Translations under genes and position numbers: made by a program
Notes under the pieces: generated by a model
The model's input: the letters and a program-made list of their open reading frames with translations, nothing else
Told to the model about the DNA's origin: nothing
The model's database searches: none
Source: Enterovibrio calviensis DSM 14347
GTDB lineage: Bacteria > Pseudomonadota > Gammaproteobacteria > Enterobacterales > Vibrionaceae
Assembly (NCBI RefSeq): GCF_000621165.1
Contig: NZ_KK211218.1
Location: 117,196 to 181,195 of the forward strand
DNA length: 64,000 bases
Reading direction: 5' to 3'
In this document: in pieces, positions 25,283 through 34,002 of the stretch
Numbering within the stretch: the stretch's first letter is position 1
How the letters are laid out: every line of letters begins with the position of its first letter

Positions 25283-25510
25283 ATCGCCGAACACAATGTG
25301 AAACGCAGTGATCGTAAGGGGTTGCGTCGATACTGATGAGGGATGAACGGGGCTTAGTCATTAGCAATCAAAATGGTTGGCAATCAAACAATATGAAAAA
25401 CATATCGTTCCGAAGCCAACCATTCATCTTTAATCAGCGCCTTTGAGCTTGAGGGAACTGAATACATGCAACTGATAATATTGTGCTTTTCTAAAACTAA
25501 CAGTCCCAGT
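25283..25510 (+). repeat. Structured intergenic repeat, copy 3 (extended)
   Basis: Best-preserved stem-loop: ATGGTTGGC (25373-25381) and GCCAACCAT (25415-25423) are perfectly complementary and enclose ATATG-AAAAA-CATAT. The right end (CTTTTCTAAAACTAACAGTC, then CCAG) is the most diverged version of the shared motif and directly abuts the stop codon of the HNH gene. Confidence 0.85.
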
Positions 25511-25512
25511 TT

Positions 25513-26636
25513 TTAGATAAGTTTTTTGCTATGTTTCGTTGGTCTTCGAAGATACATGTCCGCTAGCCCTTGTGCGATAGTTTCGAACAACTCATCACTA
25601 CAATCATCATCTATAGATGTCACATTATGCTGTAACATTGCCGATTCGATTATGCGCTGCTCTTCTCTTTGAGCATCCATTTCAGATATATAGTCAAATA
25701 GTGGAGCTAGCTGCTTTATAGCTTTCGATTGGATGCACCCTCTTGTATTGAGAATTACTTGTGGGCTAATGTTATACTCTATGTCCAAATCCAGTTTTTC
25801 TAAAGAGACTGGGTCTATAGCGTAGCAATAAGAAATATCGGGGCCAGACCAAGCTCTTGAGAGCAAAACACTAAACCTAAAACCTCCAAACAACTCGACA
25901 AGTGCAATACACAGCTTATCTTTATTGGAAGAATATAAAAAACACGATGATTTATACTCGAAACACTATATTTTTCAGGGAATTCTGAGTTTGTATCGGA
26001 GAAAACAATATCTTCAATATTTTCATCGCTACCGTTGATGTAATCTATAATATCATTAAATTCTCCACTTCTTAACCTCGAAGGGGATACTTTTGTAGCT
26101 AACATCGTAAGAGCCATTTTAGCTACAGACCTCAAGTCATCTTCGCAGAGGGAAAAAGTCGAGTTTGTTTCAGCACCGTATTGAGACACTAACGTTATAG
26201 TCCCATTCTCTACATCATCTAAAGACTTGCCACGCGATTTCAATTGACCTTTAACTATTTTTAGAGCCTGCTCTTCGGTGTTAGCGATGACTTGGAAGTT
26301 GATTTTATTAGATTCCTCTTTCCATTGTTGTTTAATCTTACGCTTCAGCATTTCTCCATTAGGTGACAAATTGTAATATTCGCCGTCTAGCTTTACCGCG
26401 TCTATTTGAGTTGGGGCACTCTTATTGCGACCAGTCGTTATATTTAGTAATGTTGAAATCATTGACAGCCTTGAAGAGAGTCCGTCATCAATAGCTTTTC
26501 CTAATCGATTATTACAAAGCTCACAACAACTATTTCTAGACAATTTTCTGCCGCCTAAAGAAGATAAAATAGCATGCTCCTTAGATCCTTTCCCCAGTGG
26601 AAATCGCTCTGTTTTACAATAAATACAATCTAACAT
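25513..26636 (-). pseudogene. HNH endonuclease-like gene, frameshifted
   Basis: The N-terminal part (MLDCIYCKTERFPLGKGSKE, then HAILSSLGGRKLSRNSCCEL and CNNRLGKAID) is a clear HNH-5-type zinc-finger nuclease motif: CxxC, EHxxxxSLGG, CxxCNN. The first frame ends in unlikely sequence after HRVFYILP. The second frame, 25513-25893, continues sensibly as DKLCIALVELFGGFRFSVLL. A single-base deletion near 25927-25930 (after the codons for YILP) explains the break; restored length would be about 373 residues. It could be a real pseudogene or a sequencing error. It lies next to repeat copy 3 as part of the cassette-like stretch. Confidence 0.75.
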
Positions 26637-26970
26637 GTCTATCTTCTTAGTCTAACAATTTATTAGCGGGCAACTTGCCCGTTTAGTCCGAAATCGGGAC
26701 GCCCGACTAGTCCGGTGAAGCTGTACAGAATCAAAACATACTGATTAAAAATCAATTGCATAGACATCAAGGCTACACCCCAAGTCGTAGAAATCGGGCG
26801 TCCCGACCTAAAATTACGTTTTTTCACTATATTCATAATGCCGTTCATTTGAACAGTATTACATACTGTGCATTCATACTGCTGATAGTACAGTAATTTA
26901 CGCAATTTGATGCTTAAAAAAGTCAGCTCTACAACACACTTCAAAGCAAAGATATTAGCTTTAAGCACCT
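26637..26970. other. Non-coding region with inverted REP-like pair
   Basis: Two short hairpins face each other: TCGGGACGCCCGA (26694-26706) and TCGGGCGTCCCGA (26798-26810), the second preceded by GTAGAAA. The pair, about 100 bases apart, resembles a bacterial interspersed REP doublet. A 101-codon leftward ORF here (26663-26968) looks like chance. Confidence 0.55.
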
Positions 26971-26973
26971 ACA

Positions 26974-27001
26974 AAAACGCCACGTAATCACGTGGCGTTT
27001 T
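26974..27001. terminator. Terminator of the RND efflux operon
   Basis: Stem AAAACGCCACGT with ACGTGGCGTTTT around AATC, with a T-run on the minus strand (TTTTTGT). Confidence 0.9.
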
Positions 27002-27026
27002 GCTTTCTACTTTTCAGCTTTAGCGC

Positions 27027-30000
27027 TTAAACCGCTTCCACCTTCACCCTAAAGAAAATCGCATAGAACAGCGGGATAACCACCAAGGTTAGGATCGTTG
27101 CGAACAGCAGGCCAAACATGATGGTGACGGCCATACTCTTGAAGAACGGGTCTACCAAGAGAGGGGCGACACCTAAGATGGTGGTTAATGCGCCCAGCAA
27201 TACCGGCCTTGCGCGGCTGAGTGCGGCGTCGATAATCGCGTGGTAGGCGGTTTTGCCATCTTTGATTTCCACGTCGGCTTGGTCGACCAATACAATGGCG
27301 TTTTTCACCATCATTCCGATCAGGCTCAAGAAGCCGAGTATCGCCATAAACTCAAACGGCGTTTGGAAGATGATCAAACCGACCGTCACACCAATGATGG
27401 CGAGTGGGGCGGTTAGCCAAATCACCAATGGCTGACGAATCGCGTTGAACATGAAGATGACCGACAAAATCATCGCGGCAAAACCGTATGGCGCTGAAAT
27501 CACCAAGCCTTCATTCGCGTCTTTTGATGCCTTGTATTCGCCGTACCATTTCAGGGTATAACCTGCGGGCAATTCGAGGGCTTCAATTTCCGTGCGAACT
27601 TTGTTGAACGCATCCGCCGTTAACACGCCTGGGGCAGGGTCAGCTTGCACCAGAATGGTAGGCGTGCGGTCAATACGACGCAGCATGTCATCTTGGTACA
27701 CTACATCGACCGATTCCACGACTTGGCTGACGGGAATGAAACCGCCGACGGTGTGGCTAAACACTTCGGTGTTTTCAATCGCACGCTGATGGTTGCGTTC
27801 CGCATCTGGCGAGCGCACCACAATCGGGATCAAATCATTACCTTCGCGGTACACGCCAACATTGCGGCCTGACAAGGTCTGCGCAATCGCTTGGTTGATC
27901 TCTTGTGTCGTCAAGCCATAGCGCTGTGCCTCTTCCGCGGAATAAACAGGGCGGAGCACAGGCACTTGCTGACGCCAATCATCTTGCACGGCAATCAGGT
28001 TTGAATCGTTAAGCATGATGGCTTTGGCTTTTTCAGCCAGCTCACGCAGCACAGCGCTGTCTGGGCCTTTAAAGCCTGCTTCAATTTTCTTGCCGCCCCC
28101 GCGACCGAGCATGAACTTCCATACCTTGATTGACGCATCTGGGTATTTCACAGAAAGCTCGTGTTGTAGTTCGCCGAGCAGTGGCGCGATCTTCTTGTAA
28201 TCGTCGATGTCGATCAGCAATTGACCGTAGCTTGGGTTACGCGCTTCGGGTGCGTAGGTCAGCATGAAGCGCAAACCACCGCCGCCAATGAAGCTAGAGA
28301 TATTGGTGATGCCTTCTTTGGCTTGTACATCTTTTTCAATGTTCGCAACCAGCGCTTCGGTGCGCTTGATGTCAGAGCCTTGTGGCAAGTAAACATCAAC
28401 GACAAACTGCGCGCGTTGTGATTCTGGCATAAAGCCCGGTGGCACGAATTGCACGCTCCACATGGCAGTAGCGAGTGTACCGAAAAGCATGAGTGAACTC
28501 AGTGCGCGGTGCGCCAATACCCACTGCAACAAGCCTTTGTATGCAGTCACGACACGGCCCGGTTTTTGGTCGGGGTTTGCGGCTTTTACTTTGAGGAAAT
28601 CCAAGCAAAGCATCGGCGTGATAGTGACGGCAAACACCCAGCTTAGGAACATGGAATACAAGATCACCCAGAACAGGGAACCCGCGTATTCGCCCATGTC
28701 AGACGGGGACAAACCAATTGCACTAAACGCACAGATACCAACGACAGTACCGCCAAGCAGTGGCCATTTGGTGGCGCTCACCACCTCTGACACGATGGTT
28801 TCACGATCTTCTTCTGGGTTTTGCTGGAAGCGCACCAGAATACCGTCGGTCACTACGATGGCGTTATCCACCAACATGCCGAGCGCGATGATCAGCGCAC
28901 CGAGTGAAATACGCTGCATGGCGATGTCTTCAATCAACATCACACACAGTGTGCCCGCCACGGTGAGTAGCAATACGAAGCCGATGATCACACCAGAACG
29001 CACGCCCATGAACAGCAGCAATACCACAAAGACGATGGCGACAGCGGCAATCAGGTTATCAATAAAGTTGGTGACGGAATCACGCACCGAGTCGGACTGC
29101 ATGGAAATAACGTGCAGTTCCATACCCAATGGACGTTGGTCATCCAACTCAGCAATGCGCGCTTTTACGGCATCGCCCATGTCGACAACGTTACCGCCGG
29201 TGACATTGGAGATACCAAAGCCAATCGCACGTTCGCCGTTGTAGCGCATCAGCATAGATGCCGGTTCTTTGTAGCCGCGTGTGACGTCGGCAATGTCGCC
29301 CAAACGCAGCACGGTATTGTTGTTACCGACGGCGATTTGCAGGTTCTTCAAATCAGCGAACGAATCAATGCTTGAGCTTGGGATCACCGGAATACGCATG
29401 GCGTCGGTTTCGATGCTGCCTGCCACGGTGACCATGTTCTGCTTTTGCAGCACTTGGTAGACTTTCTCAGCAGATACGCCGAACTTCGCCAAACGTTCGC
29501 TGGAGATCTCAACAAAGATGGTTTCTTGTTGTTCCGCTAACGTGGCGGTTTTGGCAACCCCTGGCACCAACACTAAATCACGACGTAAGGTATCAACGTA
29601 ATCTTGCAGCTGCTTGTCGGTAAACCCTTCGCCAGTGACAGCAAAGAAGAGGGCATACACGTCGGCGAAATCATCGTTGACGATGGAAGGGCCAGCACCG
29701 GGAGGGAGCTGTCGCTGAACATCTGAAATCTTGCGGCGAAGTTTGTCCCAAACCTGTTGTAAATCCGCCGCGCTGTTGGCGAATTCGAGTTTGATTTCGA
29801 CCGTGACTTCGGACATGCCTTGCTTCGAGACGGACTTCACTTCTTTGAGTTCTTGAAGCGATTGCACCGCGCCTTCAATCACGTCCGTGACTTCGTCTGA
29901 CACTTCTTGTGCGGTTGCACCCGAGTAAGCGGTGTTGATCACTGCCTGACGGATAACGAACTCGGGATCTTCAAAGCGCCCGAGCTTTAAGTAACTGATG

Positions 30001-30077
30001 TAGCCACCCAGCAGTACGAGGGCAATCAATACCCAAACACTGGTGCGTTTGGCGATGGTGATACGTGCTAAGTCCAT
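27027..30077 (-). CDS. RND-family efflux transporter, AcrB/MexF type (1016 aa)
   Basis: Twelve-segment inner-membrane proton antiporter. An N-terminal first TM (VWVLIALVLLGGYISYLKLG) is followed by a large periplasmic loop and the conserved LGALIIALGMLVDNAIVVTD segment holding the proton-relay aspartate (family motif LVDDAIVVVEN, here LVDN). The C-terminal half repeats the layout (AILGFLSLIGMMVKNAIVLV). It exports drugs or toxic compounds with the adaptor encoded just upstream (30081-31202, 3-base gap) and an outer-membrane channel not in this operon. Divergent TetR repressor at 31404. Substrates unknown. Confidence 0.92.
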   Translation of the reverse strand: MDLARITIAKRTSVWVLIALVLLGGYISYLKLGRFEDPEFVIRQAVINTAYSGATAQEVSDEVTDVIEGAVQSLQELKEVKSVSKQGMSEVTVEIKLEFANSAADLQQVWDKLRRKISDVQRQLPPGAGPSIVNDDFADVYALFFAVTGEGFTDKQLQDYVDTLRRDLVLVPGVAKTATLAEQQETIFVEISSERLAKFGVSAEKVYQVLQKQNMVTVAGSIETDAMRIPVIPSSSIDSFADLKNLQIAVGNNNTVLRLGDIADVTRGYKEPASMLMRYNGERAIGFGISNVTGGNVVDMGDAVKARIAELDDQRPLGMELHVISMQSDSVRDSVTNFIDNLIAAVAIVFVVLLLFMGVRSGVIIGFVLLLTVAGTLCVMLIEDIAMQRISLGALIIALGMLVDNAIVVTDGILVRFQQNPEEDRETIVSEVVSATKWPLLGGTVVGICAFSAIGLSPSDMGEYAGSLFWVILYSMFLSWVFAVTITPMLCLDFLKVKAANPDQKPGRVVTAYKGLLQWVLAHRALSSLMLFGTLATAMWSVQFVPPGFMPESQRAQFVVDVYLPQGSDIKRTEALVANIEKDVQAKEGITNISSFIGGGGLRFMLTYAPEARNPSYGQLLIDIDDYKKIAPLLGELQHELSVKYPDASIKVWKFMLGRGGGKKIEAGFKGPDSAVLRELAEKAKAIMLNDSNLIAVQDDWRQQVPVLRPVYSAEEAQRYGLTTQEINQAIAQTLSGRNVGVYREGNDLIPIVVRSPDAERNHQRAIENTEVFSHTVGGFIPVSQVVESVDVVYQDDMLRRIDRTPTILVQADPAPGVLTADAFNKVRTEIEALELPAGYTLKWYGEYKASKDANEGLVISAPYGFAAMILSVIFMFNAIRQPLVIWLTAPLAIIGVTVGLIIFQTPFEFMAILGFLSLIGMMVKNAIVLVDQADVEIKDGKTAYHAIIDAALSRARPVLLGALTTILGVAPLLVDPFFKSMAVTIMFGLLFATILTLVVIPLFYAIFFRVKVEAV

Positions 30078-30080
30078 CGA

Positions 30081-31202
30081 TTACGCTCCGCCGTTGTTTT
30101 TGGTAGACGTGTTGTCGGTATAAGGACGCACTTCCAACCCCTCGCGAATGCTCGATACACCCGCGATCACCACACGCTCACCTTGCGCTAGGTGACTTTT
30201 CACCACGATGCGGTTTTTGCTCAATGCACCCACTTCGATAAAGCGTTTTTCGGCTTTGTTGTCAGCGTTGATCACCCACACGAATTGTTTGCCCTGATTA
30301 TCAGGAACAACGGCAGTCAGCGGCACAGTTAAAATCTGCGCTCGCTCATGACCATCGCTTGCGTCAGCAGGGACGACTTTCACTGCCATACCCGGCAAGG
30401 CGCGGAAGCCTTTCAAATCATCAAAGCCCAAGACGACAGGGTAGGTTTGGGAAACAGGGTCGGCTTCGGTGGCGTAAGTACGCAAAACCAGCGGGAATTG
30501 TTGACCCGGAATGGCAGAAAGCTCGGCCATGGCTTTGGTTTGATTTAGGCCAGACAACATCACTTTATGAGGAATGTTGATCACGACTTCCAAATCACTC
30601 AAGTCATGCAAAGCAACAATGGTTTCGTTGGCTTGAATTTGAACGTGGTTGTCCACGAATTTACGACCAATGATGCCATCGAATGGGGCTTTCAACTCGG
30701 TGTATTCAAGTTGACGCGTAGCATCATCGACGCGGTTTTTCGCTAAGTCGTAGCGAGTAGTAATGGCGTCCAAATCGCTTTTCGAAATGGCTTGGCTTTT
30801 GTCGAAAATCGCCTTCGCACGGCGGTATTCAACTTCGGTGTTTTTCAGTTCTAGCTTGGCAGATTCCAACGCGGTTTTCGCATCACGCGCATCAAGCACT
30901 GCCAGCACTTGGCCCTGCTTTACTTGGTCGCCTTCTTTCACGAACACATCGGTGAGACGGCCGCCAACGCGAAACGCCAAATCAGCACGCTCTGCCGCTT
31001 GGATCACGCCATTGAAACTCAGTTCGTCACTGGCACGTGCTGACACAAGTTCGGTAAGGGCTGGTTTAATCACAGGTGCAGCAACTTGCTGAACCTCTTT
31101 CTCGCCACATCCACTCAATAGAAGTACAGACACCGCGATGCTCGCAGCGAGGGTATTGGCTTTGAATGTTGCCAATGCAGACTTTTTAGAAACCATGTTC
31201 AC
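30081..31202 (-). CDS. RND efflux periplasmic adaptor lipoprotein (373 aa)
   Basis: A signal region ending in lipobox VLLLSGCGEK anchors the protein. Lipoyl/barrel-sandwich halves are seen around VFVKEGDQVKQGQVLAVLDA and LKAPFDGIIGRKFVDNHVQI, with a helical hairpin between (about residues 105-165), as in AcrA/MexA-type membrane fusion proteins. It bridges the RND pump to the outer membrane. The start is either GTG 31202 (after GGAGAAAAAG) or ATG 31196 two codons on. First gene of the pump operon. Confidence 0.92.
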   Translation of the reverse strand: MNMVSKKSALATFKANTLAASIAVSVLLLSGCGEKEVQQVAAPVIKPALTELVSARASDELSFNGVIQAAERADLAFRVGGRLTDVFVKEGDQVKQGQVLAVLDARDAKTALESAKLELKNTEVEYRRAKAIFDKSQAISKSDLDAITTRYDLAKNRVDDATRQLEYTELKAPFDGIIGRKFVDNHVQIQANETIVALHDLSDLEVVINIPHKVMLSGLNQTKAMAELSAIPGQQFPLVLRTYATEADPVSQTYPVVLGFDDLKGFRALPGMAVKVVPADASDGHERAQILTVPLTAVVPDNQGKQFVWVINADNKAEKRFIEVGALSKNRIVVKSHLAQGERVVIAGVSSIREGLEVRPYTDNTSTKNNGGA

Positions 31203-31295
31203 CTTTTTCTCCTTAGAAAGAAGGGTCAGGCGCGACCACTGTATGAAGGTTTTTGTGTTTGTTGGTGACTTCGGGTGCGTTCAAATGCCCAGAAG

Positions 31296-31351
31296 TAAAC
31301 TCTGGAGTTTATTTTATGCGTGTTTTTCGAAAAGGTAAACTCAAAAGTGTA
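31296..31351. promoter_or_regulatory. Twin TetR-type operators
   Basis: A perfect 16-bp palindrome TAAACTCTGGAGTTTA (31296-31311) and a degenerate copy TAAACTCAAAAGTGTA (31336-31351) start exactly 40 bp apart between the divergent efflux operon and tetR gene. Binding by the TetR protein would control both directions. Confidence 0.7.
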
Positions 31352-31403
31352 CTTTAATGATCGGCCTTGCTAAAGTTGTCGCATCGGTAAACGGAGAAAT
31401 GTA

Positions 31404-32000
31404 ATGACACGCTCTGAACAAAAACGTCTCGCCATCATCAACGCGGCGAGAGAAGAATTTATTCAACATGGTTTTATCGCGGCAAACATGGACAGAGTCT
31501 GCACCTCGGCAGAAGTGTCGAAGCGTACGTTGTATCGCCATTTTGAAAGCAAAGAGGTGTTGTTTGAATCGGTGTTGACCATCATTCAAGAATCGATTGA
31601 AGAATTGGCTAGCTATCCGTTTGATCCTGAAATCAGCGCTTATGAGCAGCTAAAAGCCATCAGCCGAAAGGAAGTCGATATTCTGTATCACTCCTACGGT
31701 ATTCCGCTCACGCGCGTTATCTTGATTGAGTTTCTTCGCCAGCCTGACATGGCGCACACTATTATTTCCAAGCTCTATAACGCCAAAGCACTATCAGCAT
31801 GGTTTGCGGGTGGATTAGAAGCAGGCAAGCTCAGCAACATGACGCCCGAGCTTTTTACTAACACTTATACGAGCCTGTTTAATGGCATGTTCCTGTGGCC
31901 ACAAGTTTTCGACATGCGCGCAATCCCTGAAGGGAAAGAGATCGATGACAACATTGAGCATTTTGTAAATGTGGTGTTGGGGGCGTGTGGGGTGGAGTAA
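31404..32000 (+). CDS. TetR-family repressor of the efflux operon (198 aa)
   Basis: N-terminal HTH (residues 8-55: AIINAAREEFIQHGFIAANM, VCTSAEVSKRTLYRHFESKE) followed by an all-helical ligand domain with the TetR_C AefR-like pattern. Starts at ATG 31404. It is divergent from the adaptor/pump genes with twin palindromes between, so autorepression and control of the pump are likely. Confidence 0.88.
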   Translation: MTRSEQKRLAIINAAREEFIQHGFIAANMDRVCTSAEVSKRTLYRHFESKEVLFESVLTIIQESIEELASYPFDPEISAYEQLKAISRKEVDILYHSYGIPLTRVILIEFLRQPDMAHTIISKLYNAKALSAWFAGGLEAGKLSNMTPELFTNTYTSLFNGMFLWPQVFDMRAIPEGKEIDDNIEHFVNVVLGACGVE

Positions 32001-32033
32001 TCAGCGCATTGACACCAATGCGCGGGCAAGTGT

Positions 32034-32210
32034 TTATGCTTTTTCTTGCTCGAGTTTTTCTATTTCTTGCCAAATTTGCTCGGCTTCTTCGGTGATGGTG
32101 GAGTACGACCTGATGTCACCGTTGCGCTGGGCTTTCATCGCTTCTTCTAATTTTGCGTTGAAGGTCTTTCGTAACTTCTTGGTTGGGTCCGATTTGAAAA
32201 ATGAAAACAT
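32034..32210 (-). CDS. DUF6435-like microprotein (58 aa)
   Basis: ATG at 32210 after ACGGAGTACACGC. The product starts MFSFFKSDPTKKLRKTFNAK and continues LEEAMKAQRNGDIRSYSTIT, a short charged helical protein. It is clearly paralogous to the gene at 39528-39704 (shared SDPTKKLR/KDPTKKLR, AMKAQRNGDI/AMQAQRNGDI, EEAEQIWQEIE/AEAEDLWREIE). Short proteins of this type are known in Vibrio as DUF6435, as I recall; function unknown. Convergent with the TetR gene. Confidence 0.75.
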   Translation of the reverse strand: MFSFFKSDPTKKLRKTFNAKLEEAMKAQRNGDIRSYSTITEEAEQIWQEIEKLEQEKA

Positions 32211-32599
32211 GCGTGTACTCCGTTGATAATTTGAAGAGTGTTACGCATGTCGATAGCCGTAAGATCATAAACCCACTGCTCCTTTTTGAATTTGTCATTT
32301 TCATTTCCCATCATTTCGTTCCTCAGACACAGCTTGAACGTTTTCGACGTCAGGCAAACCACCCTTGTTTCCCCCATCAAACACATCTGATTCCCTGTCT
32401 CGTGTTACAGCTTTTACGCTTTTTTGATCGCATTTCGTTTCGATGAATTCTAAAAAATTGAGGTCACTCTAATTTACTGACAATAAGCCATTTACATTCG
32501 AAATTTGAATATCTTATGTGATGCTAAATCAATAATTCGACCGAATAAATACCTATGATTTGAGCGTTTATTATTAACGTTGTCATCAAGGAGATTGAT
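32211..32599. other. Intergenic region upstream of the Dcu transporter
   Basis: A leftward ORF from 32311 (MGNENDKFKKEQWVYDLTAI) overlaps the DUF6435-like start out of frame and could be a short upstream peptide, but the evidence is weak. No clear FNR or CRP site was confirmed near the Dcu gene start. Confidence 0.35.
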
Positions 32600-33913
32600 G
32601 TGTTTTTCATCGAGTTTTTCATAGTTCTCGGCTGTATTCTTATCGGGGCTCGCATCGGCGGGATTGGTTTAGGTGTTCTTGGTGGCGTCGGTCTTGCCAT
32701 TCTGAGTTTTGGTTTTGGCCTTCAACCTACCAGCCCACCGATTGATGTGATGCTAATGATCATGGCGGTTGTTGCTGCGGCAGCGGCAATGCAAGCGTCA
32801 GGTGGTTTGGATTACCTCATCAAGATCGCATCAAGCATTTTGCGTAAGAACCCTCGCCACATCACTTTTATCGCGCCACTTGTTACTTATCTATTCACCT
32901 TCCTAGCAGGTACGGGCCACGTGGCATATTCCGTGCTTCCTGTTATTGCTGAAGTCAGCCGTCGCAGCGGTGTTCGTCCTGAGCGCCCAATGGGTATGGC
33001 GGTTATCGCATCTCAGTTCGCGATTGTGGCGAGCCCGATTGCAGCGGCAGTTGTTGCGCTGGTGGCGTTCCTTGAGCCTCAAGGCATCACCCTTGCCCAA
33101 GTGCTAGCCATCACGATTCCGGGTACTTTCCTTGGTTTGGCGTCAGCTTGTGTCATCGTGAACAAGCTAGGTAAAGAGCTGAAAGACGACCCTGAATATC
33201 AACGCCGCATGCAAGATCCTGCGTTCCGTCATGAGATGGAACAAGACGTTGAAGTGGCTGAAATCGTTGTGAAGAAAGAAGCAAAAACGGCGGTTGGCCT
33301 GTTTTTGTTTGGTGCGTTGGCCGTGGTCATCATGGGTGCATTCCCAGCACTTCGCCCTCAGTTTAATGGCTCAGCGATGGGTATGGCTCACACCATTGAA
33401 ATCATCATGCTTTCAATGGGTGCGTTGATCATTCTGATTTGTAAGCCTGATGGAAATGACATTACTCAAGGTTCGGTTTTCCATGCGGGTATGCGCGCTA
33501 TTGTGGCGATCTTCGGTATTGCTTGGTTGGGTGATACTTTCATCGCAGGCCATGGTGACATCGTAAAAGAAACCGTATCTGGTCTAGTAGAAGTTGCACC
33601 ATGGACATTTGCGTTCGCTCTGTTTGGTTTGTCTGTGATGGTAAACAGCCAAGGTGCGACAACGGCGGTATTGGTGCCGGTTGCCATTGCGCTTGAGTTG
33701 CCGGTGGAAGTGATCATCGCGACGTTTGTGGCGGTGAATGGTTACTTCTTCATTCCAAACTACGGCCCAATCATTGCGTCTATCGACTTTGACCGTACGG
33801 GCACGACTAAGATTGGTAAGTACATTTTCAACCACAGCTTTATGATCCCTGGTCTGTTGAGCATGGTGTTCAGTATTATCTTCGGCTTTATCTTTGCAGG
33901 TTTCGTTCTGTAA
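32600..33913 (+). CDS. Anaerobic C4-dicarboxylate transporter, Dcu family (437 aa)
   Basis: GTG start at 32600 after AAGGAGATTGAT. About ten membrane segments. Hallmarks are [20 protein letters not shown], the LQASGGLD-like [40 protein letters not shown] and the [13 protein letters not shown] block near the end, all as in DcuA/DcuB. It exchanges or takes up aspartate, fumarate, malate and succinate, usually during anaerobic growth. Length fits DcuA/DcuB. It is followed by a bidirectional terminator at 33955. Confidence 0.88.
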   Translation: MFFIEFFIVLGCILIGARIGGIGLGVLGGVGLAILSFGFGLQPTSPPIDVMLMIMAVVAAAAAMQASGGLDYLIKIASSILRKNPRHITFIAPLVTYLFTFLAGTGHVAYSVLPVIAEVSRRSGVRPERPMGMAVIASQFAIVASPIAAAVVALVAFLEPQGITLAQVLAITIPGTFLGLASACVIVNKLGKELKDDPEYQRRMQDPAFRHEMEQDVEVAEIVVKKEAKTAVGLFLFGALAVVIMGAFPALRPQFNGSAMGMAHTIEIIMLSMGALIILICKPDGNDITQGSVFHAGMRAIVAIFGIAWLGDTFIAGHGDIVKETVSGLVEVAPWTFAFALFGLSVMVNSQGATTAVLVPVAIALELPVEVIIATFVAVNGYFFIPNYGPIIASIDFDRTGTTKIGKYIFNHSFMIPGLLSMVFSIIFGFIFAGFVL

Positions 33914-33954
33914 TCTGAAAGCACGTTCTCGTTATTGCGGGAATGCGTTGATAC

Positions 33955-33985
33955 AAAAAAGTCGCCCTCAGTGGCGACTTTTTCT
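33955..33985. terminator. Bidirectional terminator
   Basis: AAAAAAGTCGCC pairs with GGCGACTTTTT around CTCAGT. Shared by the rightward Dcu gene and the leftward deacetylase gene. Confidence 0.9.
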
Positions 33986-34002
33986 ATTTTAGATATCGAG
34001 AA

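Noticed and set aside
26663-26968. 101-codon leftward ORF upstream of the RND terminator
   Set aside because: Overlaps the REP-like hairpins and has poor coding character.
32500-32560. FNR or CRP box upstream of the Dcu gene
   Set aside because: TGTGA-like and ATCAA-like half-sites occur (TTATGTGATGCTAAATCAAT), but the spacing fits neither consensus.
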